From Bacteroidales bacterium (GTDB lineage: Bacteria > Bacteroidota > Bacteroidia > Bacteroidales > Azobacteroidaceae): a stretch of 6,503 nucleotides of DNA. The position numbers were made by a program, and so were the translations under genes. This document shows positions 1 through 6,060 of this stretch, in pieces (position 1 is the first letter of the stretch; each line of letters begins with the position of its first letter). The DNA is taken from assembly GCA_020860885.1 (NCBI GenBank), contig JAJBTS010000058.1, positions 1 to 6,503 on the forward strand. The letters are read 5' to 3'. The notes beneath the pieces are model-generated. The model saw nothing but the letters and a program-made list of their open reading frames with translations, was not told the origin of the DNA and searched no databases.

Positions 1-6
1 ATGAGA

Positions 7-35
7 TATATAATTTTATACAAAAAATCTGTCAA
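7..35 (-). promoter_or_regulatory. possible sigma70-like promoter pointing off the left edge
   Basis: Read on the minus strand, there is a perfect TTGACA (plus positions 35-30), a 17-bp spacer and TATATA (12-7). This matches the general bacterial -35/-10 layout. It is not the TTTG / TAnnTTTG pattern usual for Bacteroidota housekeeping promoters. If real, it would drive a gene to the left of the window. The DNA is AT-rich, so a chance match is possible, and no downstream gene is visible to support it. Confidence 0.3.
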
Positions 36-69
36 CTTTTTTCAGGACAAGACATTACTTATCAACAGC

Positions 70-346
70 GATAAATACCGTTATCCTTTCTTAATGCTTT
101 TTACCACCTTTTTGCGGTAAGTGTCACACCCCCTCCGAGATACTCTTCGCGACCCTCCCGCGGTAAGTATTGCGACCCCTCCGAGATACTCTTCGCGACC
201 CTCCCGCGGTAAGTATTGCGACCCCTTCGAGATACTTACCGCGGGAGGGGTGTTAATACTCTCCGCTAACCCGTCGGGATACTCTTCGCAAAGAGGTACA
301 GATACTCTTCGCGAACAGGTGTTGATGCTCTTCGCAAATGAAGGTG
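70..346. repeat. array of about twelve 23-bp degenerate repeats
   Basis: A 12-bp core close to GATACTCTTCGC recurs with starts at 70, 93, 116, 139, 162, 185, 208, 231, 255, 278, 301 and 324. The step is 23 bp throughout except for one 24-bp step (231 to 255). Copies at 139, 185, 278 and 301 are identical over the 12 bp; the copy at 324 has one change. Copies at 116, 162 and 208 are an alternate form beginning GGTAAGT, so 114-230 can also be read as 46-bp double units. The unit 139-161 is identical to 185-207. The first two copies (70, 93) are weak. The array is GC-rich in AT-rich surroundings and has no unique spacers, so it is not a CRISPR. Its function is unknown. It could be an intergenic repeat family, a protein-binding array or a variable-number repeat. 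Confidence 0.85.
199..249. repeat. 18-bp perfect inverted repeat with 15-base loop
   Basis: CCCTCCCGCGGTAAGTAT at 199-216 is the exact reverse complement of 232-249, separated by 15 bases (217-231). The stem is GC-rich and would form a stable hairpin in RNA from either strand. The same left arm also occurs at 153-170, one 46-bp unit earlier, so the right arm has two perfect partners. No T tract follows on either strand, so it is not a standard intrinsic terminator. It arises from an inverted unit inside the 23-bp array. Confidence 0.85.
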
Positions 347-400
347 ATTACTTGTTAAAACTGAATAAAAATATAATAGCTTTAACTACTTACTAATAAA

Positions 401-487
401 CTGCTTACTGTTTACTGTTTACTGCTTACTGCTTACTGTTTACTGCTTACTGGTGACTGTTTACTGTTCACTGTTTACTGGTGACTG
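401..487. repeat. 7-bp tandem repeat, 12 units plus a partial
   Basis: Twelve consecutive 7-bp units begin at 401 and run to 484, with a partial CTG at 485-487. Four units are CTGCTTA, five are CTGTTTA, two are CTGGTGA and one is CTGTTCA. Every unit keeps the leading CTG and there are no indels. On the minus strand most units contain TAA. Because 7 is not a multiple of 3, the array shifts reading frame from unit to unit and offers frequent stops. It overlaps the last eight codons and the stop of the minus-strand rhomboid gene in its repaired frame. Such arrays are prone to copy-number change. Confidence 0.95.
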
Positions 488-1097
488 ATCCATGTCTTCT
501 TCGTCTTCCGGCTCAGGTGGTTTTTGAGGCCCTTGCTTTCTGAATAGGATGGCGGTGATGAAGCCACTTAAAGCTCCGGATAAGTGTCCTTCCCAGGAGA
601 TCGTAGGATCCACTACTTCTGCTATTGGAAACATATTCCACAAAGTACTCCCGTATAAAAAAAACGACCAATAAGGATACGGCTAACAGAGGTATGTATT
701 TTCGGAATACTCCACTGAAAAACAAAAAGAAAGAGAGGGCATATACCAATCCGCTGGCGCCGATGTGCCACGATTCCCTACCGATACACCAGGTGAAAAT
801 ACCCGATAAAATCCAGACAACCGGAAAAACCAGGAAACTTAATTCTTTATAAAAATAGAACAAACACCATCCTAATATAATTAAAGGAATACTGTTTGAA
901 AATAGATGCTGGATTCCGGAATGGAAAAGAGGCTGGGTAAAAATACCTTTAATTCCGTATAAGCTGCGTGGATAAATTCCCCATTGGTGCCAATCTGCAT
1001 CCATCGCCTGTTCAAAGAAATAGATGATCCATATTAATAACACGAAAATGCAGGGAAAAAGGAAGGAATACAGCAAGCGCTTATTTTCTATTTTCAT
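461..1097 (-). pseudogene. rhomboid-family intramembrane serine protease, split by a frameshift
   Basis: Rhomboids are integral-membrane proteases that cut transmembrane helices using a Ser-His dyad. From ATG at 1097 the first frame encodes an N-terminal helix (about 10-28), the TM2 motif HLFSN (64-68) and the catalytic GASG motif in WHIGASGLVYAL (Ser115). The frame then enters a run of eight T on the coding strand (plus 664-657, codons 145-147) and continues into unrelated sequence, stopping at 513 after 194 residues. Dropping one T restores a typical rhomboid end: LYGSTLWNMFP, then WEGHLSG with the catalytic His at about 171, a last helix, and an acidic Pro-rich tail ending at 461. The repaired protein would be about 211 residues with six helices, the normal size for compact bacterial rhomboids. 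As written, Ser and His are in different frames. The cause could be true decay, a phase-variable or slippage-prone homopolymer, or a sequencing error. The gene is transcribed away from the glycogen operon. The family call is firm; the functional state is not. Confidence 0.88.
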
Positions 1098-1116
1098 AAA
1101 TAATAATCTTATTTGG

Positions 1117-1124
1117 CAAATTTA
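1117..1124 (-). promoter_or_regulatory. candidate -7 element for the rhomboid gene
   Basis: On the minus strand TAAATTTG (1124-1117) fits the Bacteroides -7 consensus TAnnTTTG and lies 19 bp before the ATG at 1097. No clear TTTG is found at the expected -33 position. A start point about seven bases downstream would leave a leader of roughly a dozen bases. No Shine-Dalgarno sequence is seen, which is normal in this phylum. Confidence 0.35.
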
Positions 1125-1149
1125 AACAAAATGGTTAAAAAAGACATTA

Positions 1150-1157
1150 TATCTTTG
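1150..1157 (+). promoter_or_regulatory. candidate -7 element for the glycogen operon
   Basis: TATCTTTG fits the Bacteroides -7 consensus TAnnTTTG. It would start transcription near 1164 and leave a leader of about 50 bases before the ATG at 1217. The -33 element is weak: no TTTG sits about 19 bp upstream. This is the best match on the plus strand in the 1098-1216 divergent intergenic region. The leader is AT-rich, without an obvious riboswitch or ribosome binding site. Confidence 0.45.
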
Positions 1158-1216
1158 CAGATAATAAATATTTATTGTATTTTTCGTCTCTCAAACCTTA
1201 TTAAATACATTCATAT

Positions 1217-3157
1217 ATGGGATATCTTAAATTTGATAAAACACTTCTCATTAATCTGGAGGAATCTTTAAAAAGAGAGATTTTGCGGACCAATCGTGGG
1301 GGTGCTTATCATTCTACTACTATTGTTGACTGCAACACACGTAAATATCATGGATTACTGGTTTGTCCGGTCCCTCAGCTGGATTCTGATAATCACGTGT
1401 TATTGTCTTCTCTTGACGAGACTGTTGTGCAGCATGGTGCGGAATTTAATCTCGGAGTCCATCAATATTCCAACAATCATTTCAGCCCGAATGGACATAA
1501 GTATGTCCGCCAGTTCGATTTTGAGAAAGTCCCCCGTACGATTTATAGGGTAGGAGGCGTGATTATGTCTAAAGAGAAAGTCTTTTCAGCCTTTGAAAAC
1601 AGGATTTTGATTAAATATACTTTAATAGAAGCACATTCACCGACCATCCTGCGTCTTCGGCCTTTCCTCGCTTTCCGTAATGTAAATGCGTTAACCCAAA
1701 TGAATTTTGTGGCAAACAGGACTTATACGGAAATAGAAAACGGTATAAAAATGCGTATGTACGAAGGCTATCCCGAATTGCATATGCAATTCAATAAACC
1801 CGTGAAATTTATATTCCATCCGGATTGGTATAAGGGTGTTGAATATTCGAAAGAGCAGGAAAGAGGTCTTCCTTACCAGGAAGATTTGTATGTTCCCGGG
1901 TATTTCGAGATGGAGATAGAAAAAGGAGAAACTATTTATTTCTCGGGAGGAGATAGTTTTATAGATTCCATGTTAATCGAAAAACAGTATATCGTTGAAT
2001 CCGATACCCGTACTCCGCGTACCAGTTTCTACAACTGTTTGAAAAATTCCGCCCAGCAGTTTTATTACCGCCCGACAGAAGAGGATGCTTATTTACTGGC
2101 GGGGTATCCCTGGTTTAAAGTGAGGGCAAGGGATTTGTTTCTTGCTTTGCCGGGATGTACTTTAGCTATTGATGATCCTGTACGTTTTGAGAAAATTATG
2201 GATACGGCTATTCCTGCATTGAGAAAATTTATGAGTGATGGGTCCGTAGACAAAGTTATCCGGGAAATCGATCTGCCGGATACTTTACTATGGGTTATCT
2301 GGTCGTTGCAGCAATACGCTAAATTTACGTCCAAAGAGCAATGCAACGTAAGATATGGAGGTTTAATTCAGGAAATAATAGATTATATAAAAGGAAACAA
2401 TCATCCGAATCTCAAATTGGAAGCCAATGGCCTCTTGTATGCCGATGGAAGAGAAAAAGCCATCACCTGGATGAATGCGACTGTAGATGGAAAACCCATC
2501 GTTCCCCGTTCTGGTTATATTGTAGAATTCAATGCCCTTTGGTATAATAGTTTGAAATTTGCAGCAGAGTTAGCTCTGTTAAAGGAAAATGTTTCAAGAG
2601 CAGAAGAACTGGATGAAATATCTTCTAAAACGGCGATTTCTTTCGTGGAAACCTTTGTAAACGGGCATAATTATTTATACGATTATGTGGATGGAACATA
2701 CATTGATTGGAGTGTCCGGCCGAATATGTTATTCGCGGTTTCGTTGGATTATTCACCGTTATCTAAAAGCCAGAAGCGTTCTGTATTGAATATAGTAACT
2801 AAAGAATTACTTACTCCTAAAGGTATCCGTACGCTTAGTCCGAAGAGTGAAGGGTACAGGCCTTATTATGTCGGTTCTCAAAGAGACCGTGATTACGCTT
2901 ACCATCAGGGAACCGCCTGGCCCTGGTTGCTGGGCCCTTATCTTGAAGCTTATTTAAAACTTTATCAGTACAGCGGCGTTTCATTTGTAGAACGCATGCT
3001 GATAGGTCTGGATGAAGAGATGAATACGCATTGTATAAGCACTCTTTCGGAAGTTTTTGATGGTAATCCTCCCTTTCAGGGTAGAGGGGCTATTTCATTT
3101 GCCATGAGTGTCGCTGCTATACTGAGGATATTAAAATTATTAGACAGTTATAAATAG
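1217..3157 (+). CDS. glycogen debranching enzyme (GDE / GH133-type amylo-alpha-1,6-glucosidase)
   Basis: This 646-residue cytoplasmic protein has no signal peptide. In this family the enzyme hydrolyses alpha-1,6 branch points of glycogen or related glucans. The N-terminal beta-rich domain carries the hallmark TNRGGAYHSTT...NTRKYHGLLV (25-49), typical of bacterial GDE_N domains. The C-terminal (alpha/alpha)6 barrel carries AGYPWFKVRARDLFLALPG (295-313), TWMNATVDG (417-425), VEFNALWYNSLK (436-447), YHQGTAWPWLLGPY (562-575) and SEVFDGNPPFQGRG (611-624). Glu612 in SEVFDG fits the expected catalytic base. Many homologues have TWMD where this one has TWMN (Asn420), which touches a residue implicated in catalysis in eukaryotic debranching enzymes. 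Length is normal for the bacterial form. The ATG at 1217 fits the family N-terminus. It is the first gene of a probable three-gene operon, with 76 bp to the next gene. The family call is very secure; full activity is likely but not shown. Confidence 0.94.
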   Translation: MGYLKFDKTLLINLEESLKREILRTNRGGAYHSTTIVDCNTRKYHGLLVCPVPQLDSDNHVLLSSLDETVVQHGAEFNLGVHQYSNNHFSPNGHKYVRQFDFEKVPRTIYRVGGVIMSKEKVFSAFENRILIKYTLIEAHSPTILRLRPFLAFRNVNALTQMNFVANRTYTEIENGIKMRMYEGYPELHMQFNKPVKFIFHPDWYKGVEYSKEQERGLPYQEDLYVPGYFEMEIEKGETIYFSGGDSFIDSMLIEKQYIVESDTRTPRTSFYNCLKNSAQQFYYRPTEEDAYLLAGYPWFKVRARDLFLALPGCTLAIDDPVRFEKIMDTAIPALRKFMSDGSVDKVIREIDLPDTLLWVIWSLQQYAKFTSKEQCNVRYGGLIQEIIDYIKGNNHPNLKLEANGLLYADGREKAITWMNATVDGKPIVPRSGYIVEFNALWYNSLKFAAELALLKENVSRAEELDEISSKTAISFVETFVNGHNYLYDYVDGTYIDWSVRPNMLFAVSLDYSPLSKSQKRSVLNIVTKELLTPKGIRTLSPKSEGYRPYYVGSQRDRDYAYHQGTAWPWLLGPYLEAYLKLYQYSGVSFVERMLIGLDEEMNTHCISTLSEVFDGNPPFQGRGAISFAMSVAAILRILKLLDSYK

Positions 3158-3233
3158 AAGATGGAATATGTTGTTGTCTGCTGATAAAAAGTATACATCG
3201 ACATAGTAACATATTAGCATATAGGTAAGAAAT

Positions 3234-4496
3234 ATGAAAGCATTGATGTTTGGTTGGGAATTTCCGCCACATATTTTAGGAGGGCTAGGTACTGCCAGTT
3301 ACGGATTGACGAAAGGGATGGCTTTACAGCCCGATATGGAAATCACTTTTGTTATGCCGAAACCATGGGGTGATGAAGATCAGAGTTTTCTTAGATTGAT
3401 AGGAGCCTGTCATACTCCTGTTGTGTGGAAAGATGTGAATTGGGATTATGTAAAGGAGCGAGTCGGTAAGTACATGGACCCCCAACTTTATTACGATCTG
3501 AGAGATCATATTTATGCTGATTTTTCTTATTTTCCTACCAATGATTTGGGATGTATCGGTTTTTCAGGAAGATATCCCGAAAATCTGTTGGAGGAAATAA
3601 ATAATTATTCTATAGTCGCAGGAGTTATTGCGCGAACCATTGAGTGTGATGTAATTCATTCGCACGACTGGTTGACTTACCCTGCCGGCATTCATGCAAA
3701 AACAGTAACAGGAAAACCTTTGGTTATTCATGTTCATGCAACGGATTTTGACAGAAGCCGCGGTCAGGTGAATCCTACCGTTTACGGTATAGAAAAGGAT
3801 GGGATGGACCATGCCGATCATATAATTACAGTAAGTAATTTAACGCGTAATACAGTGATCGAAAAATACCATCAGGATCCCCGTAAGGTTACGACGGTGC
3901 ACAATGCCGTTGAACCTATGAGTCCGGAAGTGGAAGCTATAGAATCAAAGAAAGGGACCTCCGATAAAGTGGTAACTTTCCTGGGAAGGATTACCATGCA
4001 GAAAGGACCTGAGTATTTTGTGGAAGCTGCTGCAAAAGTTTTGTCTAAAACGGAGAAGGTTCGTTTTGTTATGGCCGGCAGCGGAGATATGTTGGATCAG
4101 ATGATTCGTCTGGCTGCCCAGAGAAAAATATCCGATCGTTTTCATTTTACAGGATTTATGAAGGGAACGCAAGTCTATGAGGTTTTGAAATCCAGTGATG
4201 TATACGTAATGCCTTCCGTATCCGAGCCTTTCGGGATTTCACCGCTGGAAGCGATGCAATGCGGAGTTCCTACCATAATTTCCAAACAGTCAGGCTGTGC
4301 GGAAATATTAAATAATGCAATCAAAACAGATTATTGGGATATAGAAGCAATGGCCGACGCCATGTACTCTATCATAAATTATTCCGGTATGGCCGAATAT
4401 CTTAAGATCGAAGGAAAAAATGAAGTCGATCAGATAACCTGGGAAAAAGCCGGTTGGAAAGTACGGGCCATTTATGATCAAGTGTTAAACAGATAA
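3234..4496 (+). CDS. GT4-type glycosyltransferase, glycogen/starch-synthase-like
   Basis: This 420-residue soluble GT-B fold protein probably transfers glucose from a nucleotide sugar to an alpha-1,4-glucan. The start MKALMFGWEFPPHILGGLGT holds the starch-synthase-like glycine motif GGLGT (16-20). HSHDW (142-146) and HATDFDRS (168-175) belong to the N-terminal acceptor-side domain. The C-terminal donor-binding domain has FLGRITMQKGPE (249-260) with Arg252 and Lys257 in the usual phosphate-binding places, AGSGDM (281-286), and the retaining-GT EX7E motif in SEPFGISPLE (Glu331 and Glu339). It is shorter than classical GlgA (about 480 residues) and looks closer to GT4 than GT5. The donor (UDP- or ADP-glucose) cannot be read from the sequence. 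Its position between a debranching enzyme and a GH57 protein supports a glycogen synthase role. The ATG at 3234 gives the conserved N-terminal strand; the 76-bp upstream gap shows no clear promoter. Confidence 0.92.
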   Translation: MKALMFGWEFPPHILGGLGTASYGLTKGMALQPDMEITFVMPKPWGDEDQSFLRLIGACHTPVVWKDVNWDYVKERVGKYMDPQLYYDLRDHIYADFSYFPTNDLGCIGFSGRYPENLLEEINNYSIVAGVIARTIECDVIHSHDWLTYPAGIHAKTVTGKPLVIHVHATDFDRSRGQVNPTVYGIEKDGMDHADHIITVSNLTRNTVIEKYHQDPRKVTTVHNAVEPMSPEVEAIESKKGTSDKVVTFLGRITMQKGPEYFVEAAAKVLSKTEKVRFVMAGSGDMLDQMIRLAAQRKISDRFHFTGFMKGTQVYEVLKSSDVYVMPSVSEPFGISPLEAMQCGVPTIISKQSGCAEILNNAIKTDYWDIEAMADAMYSIINYSGMAEYLKIEGKNEVDQITWEKAGWKVRAIYDQVLNR

Positions 4497-4523
4497 ACGA
4501 TCAATAACAATAAAAAATCGTTT
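4495..4523 (+). other. weak hairpin between the glycosyltransferase and GH57 genes
   Basis: AAACGAT (4495-4501), overlapping the end of the glycosyltransferase stop codon, is the reverse complement of ATCGTTT (4517-4523), with a 15-base A-rich loop. The 7-bp AT-rich stem is weak and has no following T tract. It might affect mRNA processing or relative expression within the operon, or be chance in AT-rich DNA. Confidence 0.25.
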
Positions 4524-4541
4524 GTATAAAAAATATTTACC

Positions 4542-5891
4542 ATGAAAACAATTTGTTTTTATTTTCAGATTCATCAACCTTTTCGTCTAAAAAGATATCG
4601 TTTTTTTGATATAGGATCCGATCATTATTACTACGATGATTTTGCAAATGAGGATATAATTCATGGAGTGGCTGAGCGCACCTATTTTCCTGCGAATAAC
4701 CTTTTGCTGGAAATGATAAAGGAATATAACGGGAAATTCAAAGTTGCGTTCTCTATCTCCGGGGTTGTATTGGAGCAGATGGAGGTATATGTTCCTGAAG
4801 CGATCGAGCAATTCAAAGAATTATCAAAAACAGGATGCGTAGAATTTCTGGCGGAAACCTACGATCATTCTTTGGCGTCTCTTACGGATCCTGAAGAATT
4901 TCAAAGACAAGTAAAGGCTCATAGTGATAAGATCAAGGATCTTTTCGGAAAGAAACCTACGGTATTCCGGAATACGGAGCTTATATATTCGGACGATATT
5001 GCTTCGCAAGTCGCAGCTATGGGCTTTAAAACTATGTTGACAGAAGGAGCTAAACACGTTTTGGGATGGAAGAGCCCTAATTATTTGTACTCAGCAGCCT
5101 CAGCTCCGAATCTGAAGCTTCTGACGCGTAATATGAAATTCAGCGATGATATTTCCTATCGTTTTTCGAATTACAACTGGAGTGAATATCCCTTGGTTGC
5201 CGATAAACTTGTAAACTGGATTGCTGCTACGCCCGAATCCGAACAGTTGATAAATATTTTTATGAACTACGATGTTCTGGGAAGTTTGCAGCAGGCAGAA
5301 ACAGGTATCTTTGATTTTTTCCGTGCAATACCCCGTTTTGCATTAGCCAAGGGCATTACTTTCTCAACTCCTACAGAGGTTACAAAAACTTTTAAATCGG
5401 TAGGAGAACTCTCTGTGCCTTACCCCTGTTCGTGGGCCGGAGAAGAAAAAGATATCAGCCCCTGGGTGGGGAATATCCTTCAGAAAGAAGCCGTAGAGAA
5501 GTTATATAGCATAGCGGAAAAAGTTCAGATGGTTACTGAAAAAAGAATTCTACAGGATTGGACTTATCTTCAGGCCAGTGATCATTTTAATTATATGAGT
5601 ACAAAACTGTTTCCGGGACCAAGCGTATATAGTCCTTATGAAAATGGTTATGACGCATTTAATAATTATATGAATGTATTAAGTGATTTTATTAACCGGG
5701 TAAACGGACAATTCCCCGAAGGTGTCGAACTGGAAGAATTAAATGCTCTTACAACATTGATACGCAATCAGGAGAAAGAGATAAAAATTCTGAAGAAGCA
5801 GCTAAAGTCTTCCGATTCTGTTTCGAAAAAAGATAAAGTAGTGCAGGAGAAGAATAAAATCACTTCTAAGAAGAAAAAAGTTACAGAATAA
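4542..5891 (+). CDS. GH57 alpha-amylase-like protein with altered active-site motif
   Basis: This 449-residue cytoplasmic protein belongs to glycoside hydrolase family 57, which acts on alpha-glucans by a retaining mechanism. Region I HQPFR is at 11-15. EFLAETYDHSLASL (101-114) is the usual second block. The nucleophile region reads FRNTELIYSD, with Glu146 retained. The acid/base block, commonly MDYETFGEH in GH57 alpha-amylases, here reads MNYDVLGSL (241-249), so the expected acid/base Asp is Asn242 and the following Glu and His are also lost. Downstream blocks SWAGEEKDISPWVGN (297-311) and LQASDHFNYM (343-352) are kept. The tail (about 400-449) is a short predicted coiled coil followed by a Lys-rich end (14 Lys in the last 39 residues). 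It is third in the operon, 45 bp after the glycosyltransferase. It may be a catalytically weak or non-catalytic glucan-binding or regulatory partner. Alpha-amylase-like GH57 homologues lacking complete catalytic residues are known from in silico surveys. Family call secure; enzymatic activity doubtful. Confidence 0.92.
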   Translation: MKTICFYFQIHQPFRLKRYRFFDIGSDHYYYDDFANEDIIHGVAERTYFPANNLLLEMIKEYNGKFKVAFSISGVVLEQMEVYVPEAIEQFKELSKTGCVEFLAETYDHSLASLTDPEEFQRQVKAHSDKIKDLFGKKPTVFRNTELIYSDDIASQVAAMGFKTMLTEGAKHVLGWKSPNYLYSAASAPNLKLLTRNMKFSDDISYRFSNYNWSEYPLVADKLVNWIAATPESEQLINIFMNYDVLGSLQQAETGIFDFFRAIPRFALAKGITFSTPTEVTKTFKSVGELSVPYPCSWAGEEKDISPWVGNILQKEAVEKLYSIAEKVQMVTEKRILQDWTYLQASDHFNYMSTKLFPGPSVYSPYENGYDAFNNYMNVLSDFINRVNGQFPEGVELEELNALTTLIRNQEKEIKILKKQLKSSDSVSKKDKVVQEKNKITSKKKKVTE

Positions 5892-5909
5892 AAAATAGTT
5901 CTGAATATC

Positions 5910-6014
5910 AAAAAGACTGTGTTGAAGGAATGCTTCTGATCTGGAATTTTTTAGAAGCTTCGTCTATCGTTCCATATGCGGATTTAGGCATAACCTTTCA
6001 ACACAGTCTTTTTT
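5910..6014 (+). terminator. operon-end inverted repeat with T tract and structured 70-base loop
   Basis: AAAAAGACTGTGTTGAA (5910-5926) is the exact reverse complement of 5997-6013, giving a 17-bp perfect stem. The right arm ends in six T (6009-6014), as in an intrinsic terminator. Terminator loops are normally 3-8 bases; here the loop is 70 bases. It contains two further perfect hairpins, GCTTCT/AGAAGC (5932-5937 with 5953-5958) and TATGC/GCATA (5975-5979 with 5988-5992), plus GGAA/TTCC (5927-5930 with 5970-5973). It begins 18 bp after the GH57 stop. Because the left arm starts with five A, it could also terminate minus-strand transcription. Alternatives are a small structured RNA or a leader element of the gene starting at 6061. 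Confidence 0.65.
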
Positions 6015-6060
6015 GTAGTAGCTTATCAACCAATTACCAATATTGTTTGTTTTGATTTTC

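Noticed and set aside
1..120. Plus-strand open frame beginning with ATG at base 1 and ending TAA at 118
   Set aside because: It encodes 39 codons of AT-rich sequence with no family resemblance and overlaps the repeat array at its end. It could be the tail of a gene to the left, but nothing supports this.
70..346. CRISPR array
   Set aside because: The units are contiguous 23-bp repeats without unique spacers, they diverge along the array, and no cas gene is present.
121..396. 91-codon plus-strand open frame starting with GTG
   Set aside because: Its sequence is almost entirely the 23-bp repeat array read in frame; the composition is repetitive, it has no recognisable domain, and the stop lies in AT-rich noncoding DNA.
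625..852. 75-codon plus-strand open frame antisense to the rhomboid gene
   Set aside because: It lies opposite the conserved rhomboid coding sequence, shows no domain, and its Lys/Thr-rich translation is what the reverse strand of membrane-protein codons would give.
3158..3233. Possible internal promoter or terminator between the debranching enzyme and glycosyltransferase genes
   Set aside because: I found no TAnnTTTG element, no convincing stem-loop and no T tract; the gap looks like ordinary intra-operon spacing.
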